Of a DNA stretch of 47,188 nt, positions 8,536 through 16,175 are shown piece by piece. The number at the start of each line of letters is the position of its first letter. Position 1 is the stretch's first letter. Source of the stretch: a bacterium (GTDB lineage: Bacteria; Chloroflexota; Anaerolineae; Caldilineales; Caldilineaceae); the NCBI GenBank assembly GCA_016124945.1, contig WGMT01000018.1, forward strand, positions 1 to 47,188. The letters are read 5' to 3'. Made by a program: the position numbers and the translations under genes. Under the pieces are notes generated by a model. That model was not told where the DNA came from. It saw nothing but the letters and a program-made list of their open reading frames with translations, and did not search any database.

Positions 8536-9711
8536 ATGCCCCAATCCATTCCCCTCGCCGCCGGCCTCGAACGTGTGCAGCCGTCGCGGATTCGCGAGTT
8601 GGCCAACGTCGCCTTCGGCATGGACGGCGTGCTCAGGCTCCAATTCGGCGAATCGAACCTGCCCACGCCTGAGTTCATCAGATCGGCGGCGACCCAGGCC
8701 ATGCAAGACGGTTTTACCTTCTACACCGAAAACGCCGGTCTGCCGTCATTGCGTCAGGCCATCGCCGCCAAGATCGAGGAGCTTCACCGCGTTCAAGTTG
8801 ATGCGGCGGACGAGGTGCTGATCACGGCGTCGGGGGTGCAGGCGTTGAACGTGGCAATCAAGTGTGTCATCGATCCAGGGGACGAGGCGCTGGTGCTCAG
8901 CCCCAACTGGCCGAATGGGTCGGCCATTGTCGAGATGTTCGGCGGCAAGGCGGTGGAGATCCCCATGCCGGCCGAAAGCGGGCGCTTCGTCATCGACTTT
9001 GCGGCGCTGGAAGCCGCGGTAACGCCACGCACGCGGCTGCTTGTCTTCACCTCGCCGTCGAATCCGCTGGGGTGGGTGGCCACCGTGGCGGAACAACATG
9101 CGCTGCTCGATTTCAGCCGTCGCCACGGCCTGTGGCTTCTGGCCGACGAAGTCTACGAACGCATCTACTATGGCGACACAGTTGCGCCCTCGATCCTGCG
9201 CCTGTGCACCCGCCAAGACGCCGTGATCGTGGTTAATTCGTTCTCCAAGAGCTATCGCATGACGGGGTGGCGGCTGGGCTGGGTGGTGGGGCGACGCGAT
9301 TTGGTGACCAAGGCCGCGCAGTTGAACGAGTTTATCGTCTCGCATGCGCCGTCCTTTGTGCAGAAGGCGGGTGAAGCAGCGTTGGCCCACGGCGAAGACG
9401 AAATCGCCGCCATGGTCGAAACCTTCCACGCGCGCATGGACTTCTGCTACCAGGCCCTGGCGTCGCTCAAAGCGGTGAGCGTCCCCAAACCCGACGGCGC
9501 GTTCTATCTCTTTCCCCGTATCGAAGGCGTCGACGATTCCTTTCAGTTCGCCCTCAATTTGCTGCGTGAATCGAAAGTGGCCGTCGCACCGGGCAACGCC
9601 TTCGGCAACGGTGGCGAAGGGGCGATCCGCATCTGCTACGCGTCGGATTTTTCCGTCCTTGAGCCGGCGATGGAACGCTTCTGCAAATTTGTGGAAGATC
9701 GCTTCGGGTGA
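8536..9711 (+). CDS. Class I/II pyridoxal-phosphate aminotransferase
   Basis: From ATG 8536 the protein has 391 residues, the normal size of aspartate/tyrosine-type aminotransferases. The PLP-binding lysine is K238 in 'SFSKSYRMTGWRLGW'. 'ENAGLPSLRQAIA', 'TSPSNPLGW' and 'LLADEVYERIYY' are the other family landmarks. The longer in-frame start at 8464 would translate the upstream direct repeat, so it was rejected. The gene is divergent from the M20 peptidase unit. Amino-acid specificity cannot be read from the sequence. Confidence 0.87.
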   Translation: MPQSIPLAAGLERVQPSRIRELANVAFGMDGVLRLQFGESNLPTPEFIRSAATQAMQDGFTFYTENAGLPSLRQAIAAKIEELHRVQVDAADEVLITASGVQALNVAIKCVIDPGDEALVLSPNWPNGSAIVEMFGGKAVEIPMPAESGRFVIDFAALEAAVTPRTRLLVFTSPSNPLGWVATVAEQHALLDFSRRHGLWLLADEVYERIYYGDTVAPSILRLCTRQDAVIVVNSFSKSYRMTGWRLGWVVGRRDLVTKAAQLNEFIVSHAPSFVQKAGEAALAHGEDEIAAMVETFHARMDFCYQALASLKAVSVPKPDGAFYLFPRIEGVDDSFQFALNLLRESKVAVAPGNAFGNGGEGAIRICYASDFSVLEPAMERFCKFVEDRFG

Positions 9712-9755
9712 ATTTGGTGGAAGGTTCTAAAGCGCTGTAGACTTTGGATTCAGTG

Positions 9756-9871
9756 CGTGATTCGTGATTCGTGTTGTGTGGGACGAATCTCTGTTTTCTT
9801 CTCTTGAACGACATCGCTTTCAAGTTCAGAGGGGACAGTCTCTACCCACGCAACACGAGTCACGAATCACG
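9756..9871. repeat. Paired-arm short-word hairpin (CGTGATTCGTGATTCGTG)
   Basis: The left arm at 9756-9782 and right arm at 9844-9871 pair over about 27 bases with two or three mismatches (word GTGATTC, then GTTGTGTGGG). A second stem, TTGAA...TTTCAAG, lies inside the loop (9804-9826). The same words form the hairpin at 42787-42886. It lies between the aminotransferase and the MFS gene. Confidence 0.75.
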
Positions 9872-9906
9872 TTTCCTCCCCAACAAATTAACAGGAAACT
9901 CCAACT

Positions 9907-11193
9907 ATGTCGGCCATCCCCCGTGTGCGGATGACGTTTGCGCGCAATGTGTATCTTTTTTTGGCAGTTCAGGGACTGGTCGGCTTTACGCTGGACGGCG
10001 GCGTCTTTTCGGTGTTGTTCAATATCTTTTTGCTGCGGCTTGGTTATGGACCCGAGTTCGTGGGGATCGTCAATGCGTCGGGGTTGCTGGCGTTTGCGAT
10101 CCTAAGCCTGCCGGTGGGGCTGTGGGGCAAGCGCTGGGGCATCAAGCGTATGATCGTCATCGGGCTGTGGCTGATGCTGGCCGGGGGGATCTTCCTGCCG
10201 TTGGCCGAACTCCTGGCGTCGCCGTGGCAAGAGGCGGGGCTGATCGTGGGCTACGTGGCGATTATGAGCGGCGTGTCGGCTGTTTTTGTTAACAGCACGC
10301 CTTTCTTCATGGGCAGCGTCGCCGGTGGTGACCGCAACCGTGTCTTCGCGTTGCAATCGGCTGTGATCTCATTGGCGGCCTTTGTCGGCGCACTCCTGGG
10401 CGGGCGCATGCCTCTCTTTTTCGCCGATCTGTTGGGGCTGACCACCGATTATGCCGAAGTCTACCGCTATCCACTCCTGGTGGCGGGGCTATTGATGCTC
10501 CCCGCCATCTTCTTGATGCTCGGCACCGAGGACGTCGATCCGCGCCTGGCGGAACGGCCTTCGTCTGCGGGCGGTGCTGCGACACCCAACGTTGCAATAG
10601 CAGCGGCTCCCTTTATGTTGCTGGCCATGTTGGTGGTGGTGCGCATCTTCCAGGTGAGCGGCGTTGCTACCACATCGACCTTCTTTAATGTTTACCTTGA
10701 TACCGAACTCAGTGTCGCCACCACGCAGATCGGCATCATCTCCGCGCTCGGACGGCTGCTTGCCGTTGCCGGCGCGCTGTCTGTGCCGCTCCTGGCGCGG
10801 CGTTTCGGCAACCTCAACCTTGTTGTCTGGTCCTGTTTAGGGACAGCGCTTTGCTTCTTGCCGTTGGCCTTCTTGCCCCATTGGGCGGCGGCAGGGAGCG
10901 GATTTATCGGCCTGGTGGGGTTGTCTGCCCTGCGCTATCCTGCTTTCATCGTCTATGCCATGGAAAAGGTGTCACCTGAACAGCGTGGCCTGGTGGCGGG
11001 GTCGGGCGAAATGGCGTCGGGGTTGATCTTCGCCGTCATCGCGCTGGGGGGGGGCTACTGGATTACGGCATTCGGCTTCCAAACCCTCTTCCTACTCGCC
11101 TCCGTCCTCAGCGTCATCGGCGCGCTCCTCTTCTGGGCCTACTTCCGCGAGCGGACGGCGCCGCAGCAGGCAGTAGCAGCGCCGGCGGAATAA
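9907..11193 (+). CDS. MFS transporter
   Basis: A 428-residue integral membrane protein with about twelve hydrophobic segments and a short cytoplasmic loop after the sixth (about 203-225, 'TEDVDPRLAERPSSAGG'), the layout of a major facilitator. 'GLWGKRWGIKRMIVIG' matches the conserved basic loop between segments 2 and 3. Start ATG 9907 follows CAGGAAA. The substrate is unknown. It is convergent with the globin gene, and both stops touch the hairpin at 11194-11284. Confidence 0.82.
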   Translation: MSAIPRVRMTFARNVYLFLAVQGLVGFTLDGGVFSVLFNIFLLRLGYGPEFVGIVNASGLLAFAILSLPVGLWGKRWGIKRMIVIGLWLMLAGGIFLPLAELLASPWQEAGLIVGYVAIMSGVSAVFVNSTPFFMGSVAGGDRNRVFALQSAVISLAAFVGALLGGRMPLFFADLLGLTTDYAEVYRYPLLVAGLLMLPAIFLMLGTEDVDPRLAERPSSAGGAATPNVAIAAAPFMLLAMLVVVRIFQVSGVATTSTFFNVYLDTELSVATTQIGIISALGRLLAVAGALSVPLLARRFGNLNLVVWSCLGTALCFLPLAFLPHWAAAGSGFIGLVGLSALRYPAFIVYAMEKVSPEQRGLVAGSGEMASGLIFAVIALGGGYWITAFGFQTLFLLASVLSVIGALLFWAYFRERTAPQQAVAAPAE

Positions 11194-11284
11194 AAATGAG
11201 TAAGGAGTAATGAGTAAGGTCGTGCAGACGAAGTGATGCCCCAATGGGGAGGCAGCGTCGTCTAGCCTTACTCCTTACTCATTT
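11194..11284. repeat. Paired-arm short-word hairpin encoding the end of the globin gene
   Basis: The left arm (11194-11218, AATGAGTAAGGAGTAATGAGT type) starts right after the MFS stop. The right arm (11268-11284) is its complement and contains the stop and last residues (M-S-K-E) of the convergent globin gene. Inner AGACGA/TCGTCT pairing continues the stem. The units carry TAA stops in successive positions. It is likely a two-way terminator. Confidence 0.75.
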
Positions 11285-11714
11285 CTCTGTTCACCATCCA
11301 CCCCGAAAACACGTGCAGAAACTCCCGAAACCCGGCCAGATGTTCAGCGGGGAAGGCGTATTTGTCTACGGCGCGGGCGAGGACCTCGTCGAAGCAGCGT
11401 AGCCATTCCTGCCGATCCGCTTCGTTGATGGGGAAGGGCAGGTGACGGGCGCGCAACATGGGCGATCCGTAGCGCTGCTGGTAGAGCGGTGGCCCACCCA
11501 ACAGCCCCACGAAGAAGGCCGCCGACTTGTGCGCCGCGGGGATCAGATCTTCAGGAAACATGTGCGCGATCTTCGACTGCGAAAGCAGCAGGTAAACGTC
11601 TTCGAGCATTTTGAAGATGTTGGCTTCACCCATTGCAGGGTAAATGTCACGGCTTGGCGGCGTCACTTGAGGTGGGCCGCCAGGTGGGACGTAGATTTCG
11701 CCGGTATCGGGCAT
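11268..11714 (-). CDS. Group II truncated hemoglobin
   Basis: From ATG 11714 the protein has 148 residues. The core 'FFVGLLGGPPLYQQRYGSP' followed by 'MLRARHLPFPI' is characteristic of bacterial group II (TrHbO-like) globins, with the histidine of 'RARH' as the likely proximal heme ligand. Such proteins bind O2 or NO and are linked to respiration or nitrosative stress. A longer reading frame extends upstream to 12242 but runs across a decayed esterase and lacks globin sequence, so the shorter start is used. The last residues (M-S-K-E) are read from an intergenic repeat unit, suggesting the native C-terminus was replaced or extended. Confidence 0.85.
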   Translation of the reverse strand: MPDTGEIYVPPGGPPQVTPPSRDIYPAMGEANIFKMLEDVYLLLSQSKIAHMFPEDLIPAAHKSAAFFVGLLGGPPLYQQRYGSPMLRARHLPFPINEADRQEWLRCFDEVLARAVDKYAFPAEHLAGFREFLHVFSGWMVNREMSKE

Positions 11715-11798
11715 TCTCGTATAATCCCTCAGTGTGATTTTGCGTGTGTTCTGGTGTGCGCGCCATTCTAACGGTAAACCCGAGTGCTTACAAAAGAG

Positions 11799-11890
11799 GC
11801 AACCTGACATGATGCAATTTGAGCAGCCGACTGGGCGCTCGCTTTGGCTGTGGCCTAAAGAGGAATTTGACGCGGCGGAGTCAGGTTGCC
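11799..11890. repeat. 92-bp segment bounded by an 11-base inverted repeat
   Basis: GGCAACCTGAC (11799-11809) and GTCAGGTTGCC (11880-11890) are perfect inverted copies. The segment ends exactly where recognisable esterase coding begins (about 11894). No target-site duplication is clear. It could be a small non-autonomous insertion remnant, or a hairpin of other origin. Confidence 0.4.
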
Positions 11891-11893
11891 GAA

Positions 11894-12139
11894 ATGTCAC
11901 TTGAGTTGCAGGTAACAGCAGAAACCCCGCCCACCTTCCTCTGGCACACCGTCGAAGACGCCGCTGTCCCTGTTGAAAATAGTCTGCTCTTTGCCCAGGC
12001 ACTGCGCCGTCACAATATCTCCTTCGAGCCACACATCTACTCGCAAGGACGCCACGGCCTCGGCCTTTCGGGGGAAGATCCTCACGTGGCCACGTGGGTG
12101 GATCTGTGCGCGGGGTGGTTGCGCGGAAGGGGATGGTGA
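11894..12139 (+). pseudogene. C-terminal fragment of an acetyl-esterase-like alpha/beta hydrolase
   Basis: About 81 codons remain. 'TPPTFLWHTVEDAAVPVENS' and 'YSQGRHGLGL' match the last quarter of BD-FAE/Axe-type alpha/beta hydrolases, carrying the catalytic Asp and His regions. The nucleophile elbow (GxSxG) and the first roughly 200 residues are missing. The break point coincides with the inverted repeat ending at 11890, so an insertion or deletion probably removed the 5' part. The parent family removes acetyl groups from oligosaccharides, consistent with the plant-polysaccharide theme. The stop TGA lies in a GGTGATTGGGTGACTG repeat. Confidence 0.7.
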
Positions 12140-12274
12140 TTGGGTGACTGTTTGAGTGGAATCGTTTAGGCGCGATGATGGGGATGATGATTTGAACGAG
12201 CATCATCCCCATCATCCCATCATCATTTTGTGACCCACTCACCTTGTCACCTTGTCACCGAGTCACCTTGTCAC
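12135..12274. repeat. Nested short-word hairpin between esterase fragment and zinc lipoprotein gene
   Basis: An inner perfect 16-base stem (GATGATGGGGATGATG at 12174-12189 with its complement at 12201-12216) is enclosed by outer arms: GGTGATTGGGTGACTG... at 12135-12159 and CACTCACCTTGTCACCTTGTC-type words at 12236-12274. The right arm abuts the stop codon of the zinc-binding lipoprotein gene. The CACCTTGT words recur at 45682-45725. Confidence 0.7.
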
Positions 12275-13549
12275 CTAACTCCCCCCCAACGCCCCTATAA
12301 TCTTACTCACGTTGTAGCGCATAAAATCAACGTAGGTTGCGGCGGGGCCGTTGGCTTCGCTGAGCGATCCGGTGTAAATCGGTACCACCTGGATGCCCAG
12401 GTCTTCGGCCAGTTGGGTTTCTTGGCTTGGATTGATGGTGGTGCCAACAAAGATAGCAGTGACGCCTTCGGCACGGATCTGATCCTGGAGTGCGGCAAGT
12501 TCCTGTGCAGACGGTTCGGAGAGTGTGCTAAAAGACGGGATCACGGAGCCGATCACCTCAAATCCGTATTCGGCGGCCAGATAGCCCAGCGAATCGTGGT
12601 CGGTGACCAGCTTGCGCTGTTCGGCGGGGACGGCATCCACCAACGCCGCCAGTTCGGTATGCAGCGCTTCTAATTCCTCTGCATAGGCGGTTGCAGCCGC
12701 ATCGTAGGCTTCGGCATTGGCCGGGTCGAGTGCACTCAAGACGTGGTGAATATTGTGTGTCCACTTTTCCACAACGTGAACACTGAACCATGAATGTGGA
12801 TCTGCGCCATCATGGGCGTGATCGTGGCCTGCTTCATCAGCGTGCTCCTCATCAGCGTGCTCCTCATCAGCGTGCTCCTCATCAGCGTGCTCCTCATCAG
12901 CGTGCTCCTCATCAGCGTGCTCCTCATCAGCGTGCTCTTCATCAGCGTGCTCTTCATCAGCGTGCTCTTCGTTCGCATGTTCTTCATGCGCCTCTTCGCC
13001 GTGCGTTTCTTCTGCATGTACATGAGCGCCACCAAATTCCACTGCTTCGATGCCGGTATTGACAACAACCGTCTTGGCCTCAAACTCCTTAAGCGCCAAC
13101 GCCATTGCCTCTTCCAGTCCTAACCCATTGATAAAGATGATGTCTGCATCGGTGAGGGCGCGTAGATCTTGGGGTGTCGGCTGATAGCTGTGGGGATCTG
13201 CGCCTACGGGTAGCATCGCGTATAGATCAATACGGTCACCTGCTACCTGTGTCACCACATCGGCCACAATATTGGTGGTGGCAACGACCTGGAGCTTGCG
13301 CCCGTCGCTTAGATCGGCGGCGGCGAATGTGGGCAGTTCAGCAGGCACAGTTGCAGCTTCGTGCGCATGTTCGTCACCGTGTTCGTGCGCATGTTCGTCA
13401 CCGTGTTCGTCACCGTGTTCGTCTGCGGCGGACTCTGCGGCAGTGGTGCTTTCTCCATTGGTTGGTGCAGTTGTCGGCGCAACGCAGGCTGCTAGTAGTG
13501 CACCGATCACAAAAATGGGGAGCAGGAAATGCAAAACTCTCGACGTCAT
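12275..13549 (-). CDS. znuA: Zinc/manganese ABC transporter substrate-binding lipoprotein, histidine-rich
   Basis: From ATG 13549 (AGGAG seven bases upstream) the protein has 424 residues. It has a lipobox ending in C22 ('LLAAC') and is anchored outside the membrane. It matches cluster A-I metal-binding proteins: 'VATTNIVADVVTQVAGDRI', 'GADPHSYQPTP' and 'DHDSLGYLAAEYGFEV'. Two His/Asp/Glu-rich stretches are present, at 43-64 and, unusually long, at about 192-236, where a five-residue unit (E-E-H-A-D) repeats about nine times. Such loops collect or buffer Zn2+ in this family. A promoter and a Fur/Zur-type palindrome lie upstream. No permease or ATPase partner genes are adjacent, so these must lie elsewhere or be absent. 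Confidence 0.9.
   Translation of the reverse strand: MTSRVLHFLLPIFVIGALLAACVAPTTAPTNGESTTAAESAADEHGDEHGDEHAHEHGDEHAHEAATVPAELPTFAAADLSDGRKLQVVATTNIVADVVTQVAGDRIDLYAMLPVGADPHSYQPTPQDLRALTDADIIFINGLGLEEAMALALKEFEAKTVVVNTGIEAVEFGGAHVHAEETHGEEAHEEHANEEHADEEHADEEHADEEHADEEHADEEHADEEHADEEHADEEHADEAGHDHAHDGADPHSWFSVHVVEKWTHNIHHVLSALDPANAEAYDAAATAYAEELEALHTELAALVDAVPAEQRKLVTDHDSLGYLAAEYGFEVIGSVIPSFSTLSEPSAQELAALQDQIRAEGVTAIFVGTTINPSQETQLAEDLGIQVVPIYTGSLSEANGPAATYVDFMRYNVSKIIGALGGS
12841..12975. repeat. Coding tandem repeat, nine 15-bp units
   Basis: The unit CGTGCTCCTCATCAG occurs six times without change, then twice with a single C-to-T change, and then in one diverged copy. On the minus strand it encodes the E-E-H-A-D repeats of the zinc-binding lipoprotein. 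The near identity at third codon positions points to recent expansion. Confidence 0.9.
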
Positions 13550-13617
13550 CGCAGATCTCCTAATCGAAAAGATGTGTAGCAGTGAATGGTTTATCCGTCT
13601 AGAAAATAGATTGTTGT

Positions 13618-13638
13618 AAATGAGATTAAATCTCATTT
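13618..13638. promoter_or_regulatory. Fur/Zur-family operator palindrome
   Basis: AAATGAGATT-A-AATCTCATTT is a perfect palindrome with ten-base arms about one central base. It covers roughly +3 to +23 of the promoter predicted at 13648-13676, an ideal position for repression. Given the zinc-binding gene it controls, Zur is the natural candidate regulator. The regulator gene is not in this window. Confidence 0.8.
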
Positions 13639-13647
13639 GGTTGAAGT

Positions 13648-13676
13648 AGTCTATCGATTGCGCCACCAGATGTCAA
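13648..13676 (-). promoter_or_regulatory. Predicted promoter of the zinc lipoprotein gene
   Basis: On the minus strand TTGACA (13676-13671) and TAGACT (13653-13648) are 17 bases apart. The start would fall about 90 bases before the ATG, immediately ahead of the operator palindrome. Confidence 0.65.
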
Positions 13677-13857
13677 TTTCTTCAACAACCAGGCATTCGT
13701 TAGTAACTTCACTGCGTCAAATGTCTTGTACCATCTGTGGGTGTGTGGTGACTTCTCCATCCAAAGTCTTATCGGCGAGACAACATTTGTGCGAAGAGCT
13801 TTGCTGCCTACTGTGGGAGAATGGTGTCACTGGCAGTAAATGAAACCCATTGTCACC

Positions 13858-13906
13858 AATCACAAAGACGCCCGACAATGAGAAATTGTCGGGCGTCTTT
13901 GTGATT
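13858..13906. terminator. Strong hairpin downstream of the CsbD gene
   Basis: Arms of 22 bases (13858-13879 and 13885-13906; AATCACAAAGACGCCCGACA... and its complement) pair perfectly around a five-base loop, 25 bases beyond the stop of the CsbD-family gene. There is no long T tract on either strand, so it may be a terminator or an mRNA 3'-end stabiliser. Confidence 0.6.
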
Positions 13907-13931
13907 TATGTGTTTGGCCTGCAGGAACAAG

Positions 13932-14141
13932 CTATTTATTGCTGCGGTGCGCGGCCATTCGTTCTTGGACGGCTGCTTCAGCCTTTTCTCGCTCCCAGCC
14001 GTAACGTTCCTGCAAGATACCAACCAATTCTTGCTGGTTGCCTTCGATACGGTCAATATCGTCGTCGGTGAGCTTGCCCCACCACTGCTGTACATTGCCT
14101 TTGACCTGTTTCCACTGGCCTTTGAAAATATCTTCGTTCAT
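13932..14141 (-). CDS. CsbD family stress protein
   Basis: A 69-residue acidic-basic helical protein starting 'MNEDIFKGQWKQVKGNVQQW', with 'WGKLTDDDIDRIEGN' and 'YGWEREKAEAAV', the signature of the CsbD-like family (general-stress proteins of unknown mechanism). The length is typical. It follows the DUF1328 gene by 43 bases on the same strand; both families are often stress-induced together, so a shared transcript is likely. Confidence 0.9.
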   Translation of the reverse strand: MNEDIFKGQWKQVKGNVQQWWGKLTDDDIDRIEGNQQELVGILQERYGWEREKAEAAVQERMAAHRSNK

Positions 14142-14184
14142 ATATGCCTCCTATTCGGTGTGTATTCTTTTGCTCGTACTTTGT

Positions 14185-14349
14185 CTACAGTAAGAACCGT
14201 GCAACCAACAGCACCAAGAAAATGATGATGAAGATTGCAAAGAGCACGCGGGAAATTGTGGCCGCACCACGGGCGACGCCGCCAAATCCCATTACACCGG
14301 CAACTACTGCCACAATTAGCGCAATAATTGCCCACCATAGTAAATCCAT
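14185..14349 (-). CDS. DUF1328 family small membrane protein
   Basis: From ATG 14349 (AAAGGA eight bases upstream) it encodes 54 residues, exactly the usual size of DUF1328/YtjA proteins. 'DLLWWAIIALIVAVVAGVMGFGGVA' forms the first membrane segment and 'VLFAIFIIIFLVLLVARFLL' the second. The function is unknown, and the family is commonly linked with envelope stress. It is the first gene of a probable two-gene unit with the CsbD-family gene. Confidence 0.88.
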   Translation of the reverse strand: MDLLWWAIIALIVAVVAGVMGFGGVARGAATISRVLFAIFIIIFLVLLVARFLL

Positions 14350-14705
14350 GATTTGTCCTTTCTGGAGTTTTGTCACTTGCCATCCGGGGTAGACCGCGCT
14401 GCATTCAGGGCGCAGCAGATCGGGCCGACGAAGACACGCCTTAACCAGCAGGCGTCAGACTACTCCTACGCAACTACCATAGCAACTGCGCCCATGACAT
14501 GCTATCTATCTGGATACAGGAGTAAGAACGATGCCGGGGTATAAGTCTTTTTAGAACGAATTTGTGTAGGGATTGCGACTAACTTCGAGGTGGCGAAATC
14601 CAGCTAATGATGCTATGCTTCCAGTGGCGATAGCCGGGCTGTAGCGTCGCCGATATCTCCCCTTTTATTTTGAGATTGCCTCGAAGTTTACCACCGGAGG
14701 GTTTG
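14350..14705. other. Divergent spacer with structured leader
   Basis: This 356-base stretch separates the DUF1328 gene from the exported protein at 14706. It holds an inverted repeat AACTTCGAGG (14581-14590) / CCTCGAAGTT (14679-14688) enclosing about 88 bases, with an internal GGCGA/TCGCC pairing, ending just before the GGAGG ribosome site at 14696-14700. No known riboswitch consensus was recognised. The rest shows nothing clear. Confidence 0.45.
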
Positions 14706-15314
14706 ATGGTTCGCGCATTTATCCGCCAAAGCCGGGTTGTTTGGATATTTGTTGTTCTTTCCTTGGTGCTGAGTATTGGGGTGCTAGGTATTGCGCCTAC
14801 ATCTGTGCGCGCCCAAAGTGACATACCGGAAATGCCGGTGGGCGATTTCCGTATTGTTCTGACGGAAGCATTCCTGGTTGAACAGCTTGAAACGCAGATC
14901 ATGCCCTTCATTGCTGATTTGTCTGCCTATGGGTTTACCATCTCTGATCCTGAGATTAACCTGCGCGATGGAAACCGCATAGACGTTACAGTGACCACCG
15001 ATGTGCCGTTGGGCAACCGCACGTTGACAGTGCGCCCAACGGTGACGGTCGCGATCTCTGCAGCAGACAATGAAATGTCGATTGAGATTGAAGAGATTAC
15101 AATGGAGGGGCTGGCTTTACCCGCCAGTCTATTAGGGGCACAACTGGAGACAGTCCAGGCCCAAGGACAGGTGCAGATCAACGAACTGTTGGCCATCGTT
15201 GAACGCCTGGGCGGCATCGAACTGGCCTACGTGGGCACCACGGAAGACATGCTAGTGCTGGACTTCAACTTTGATCTGACGTTCTACGATCTGGGCAACA
15301 CTGAGGAAGAATAA
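14706..15314 (+). CDS. Exported LmeA/DUF2993-like hypothetical protein
   Basis: The ATG at 14706 is chosen because GGAGG lies six bases upstream; the in-frame start 12 codons earlier would overlap the ribosome site. The 202-residue product has an N-terminal hydrophobic signal segment ending near 'VRAQ' (about residue 36). It then alternates beta-strand-like stretches ('INLRDGNRIDVTVTTDVPLG', 'VTVAISA', 'MSIEIEEITMEGLALPASLL') in the pattern of DUF2993/LmeA lipid-binding tubular domains. That assignment is by pattern only. The acidic C-terminus is 'LGNTEEE'. Confidence 0.6.
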   Translation: MVRAFIRQSRVVWIFVVLSLVLSIGVLGIAPTSVRAQSDIPEMPVGDFRIVLTEAFLVEQLETQIMPFIADLSAYGFTISDPEINLRDGNRIDVTVTTDVPLGNRTLTVRPTVTVAISAADNEMSIEIEEITMEGLALPASLLGAQLETVQAQGQVQINELLAIVERLGGIELAYVGTTEDMLVLDFNFDLTFYDLGNTEEE

Positions 15315-15348
15315 GACGAATTTAGAGAAGTATTGATCCACCAAGGCA

Positions 15349-16146
15349 CTATCGCCCCAACCAGCCGCCGTCCACTGGAATGATTGCGCCGTGAACATAA
15401 TTTGACGCCGGTGAAGCCAGGAAGAGGGTGATGCCCGCTAGATCGGCAGGGTCTCCCCACCGGCCGGCGGGGATGCGTTCGAGGATGGCCTGATGGCGCA
15501 CAGGATCGCGCCACAGCGCCTCGGTGTTGTCGGTGATCATGTAGCCGGGTGCAATCGCGTTGACATGGATGGCGTGCTGTGCCCATTCGTTGGAAAGTGC
15601 TTTGGTCACGCCTGCCACGGCGTGTTTTGCTGCTGTGTAGGCGGGCACCAAAATTCCGCCTTGGTGCGAAAGCAAAGACGCCACTTGAATGATTTTGCCC
15701 CGTGTACCCCGTTCCTCGGGCTGTGCCTGCATAATGCGCGCCGCCGCTTGTGAGATCCAGAAGGGCGCATCCAGGTTGACATTGAGCACGGTGCGCCAGT
15801 CTTCTTCGCTGAAATCTATGGCCGGTGTACGCCGGATCAACCCCGCGTTGTTTACCACAATGTCAAGTCGACCAAGCTTTGCCGCTGCTTCTTCCACGGC
15901 AGCCGCCAACTGCGGCTGACTGGCCTCTGCCAGATCAATTTGGATCGACACAAAACGCCGTCCCATCCCTTCCACATCGGCCCGAACGTCATCAATTGTG
16001 CTGCGATAGATGACGGCAATGTCTGCACCTGCTGCGGCCAGTGATGTGGTCATGGCGCGCCCCAATCCGCGCCCAGCGCCTGTCACCAATGCGACGCGGC
16101 CGGAAAGATCAAAGAGCGATTGTGGATCGAATGAAGACGAAGACAT
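15349..16146 (-). CDS. kduD: 2-dehydro-3-deoxy-D-gluconate 5-dehydrogenase (KduD-like SDR)
   Basis: A 265-residue classical SDR with TGAGRGLG at 22-29, NNAG at 99-102, S157, Y170 and K174. The C-terminal half follows KduD closely: 'IAPGYMITDNTEAL', 'ILERIPAGRWGDPADL' and a terminal 'VDGGWLGR'. KduD interconverts 2,5-diketo-3-deoxygluconate and 2-keto-3-deoxygluconate in pectin and uronate breakdown. The start at 16146 follows GAGGATC. It lies just downstream of a LacI-type regulator on the same strand, separated by the hairpin at 16176-16258. This gene is the strongest single pointer to pectin catabolism in the window. Confidence 0.8.
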   Translation of the reverse strand: MSSSSFDPQSLFDLSGRVALVTGAGRGLGRAMTTSLAAAGADIAVIYRSTIDDVRADVEGMGRRFVSIQIDLAEASQPQLAAAVEEAAAKLGRLDIVVNNAGLIRRTPAIDFSEEDWRTVLNVNLDAPFWISQAAARIMQAQPEERGTRGKIIQVASLLSHQGGILVPAYTAAKHAVAGVTKALSNEWAQHAIHVNAIAPGYMITDNTEALWRDPVRHQAILERIPAGRWGDPADLAGITLFLASPASNYVHGAIIPVDGGWLGR

Positions 16147-16175
16147 GGGCAGATCCTCGGGTGTGAGTGAATTTA

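Larger units (their letters stand above)
13550..13931. other. Spacer between zinc lipoprotein gene and CsbD gene
   Basis: This 382-base stretch carries the promoter and palindrome of the zinc lipoprotein gene (13618-13676) and the strong hairpin at 13858-13906. Between about 13680 and 13855 I see nothing recognisable; small open frames there have no ribosome site or family resemblance. Confidence 0.6.

Noticed and set aside
11268..12242. Single 324-residue protein including the globin
   Set aside because: The N-terminal half is antisense to the esterase remnant and repeat DNA. Globin sequence begins only near 11714.
12841..12975. Possible CRISPR-like array
   Set aside because: The units are contiguous 15-mers without spacers and keep the reading frame of the zinc lipoprotein.
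13637..13843. 68-codon plus-strand frame upstream of the zinc gene
   Set aside because: It starts inside the operator palindrome, has no ribosome site and gives a Cys-rich sequence of no known family.
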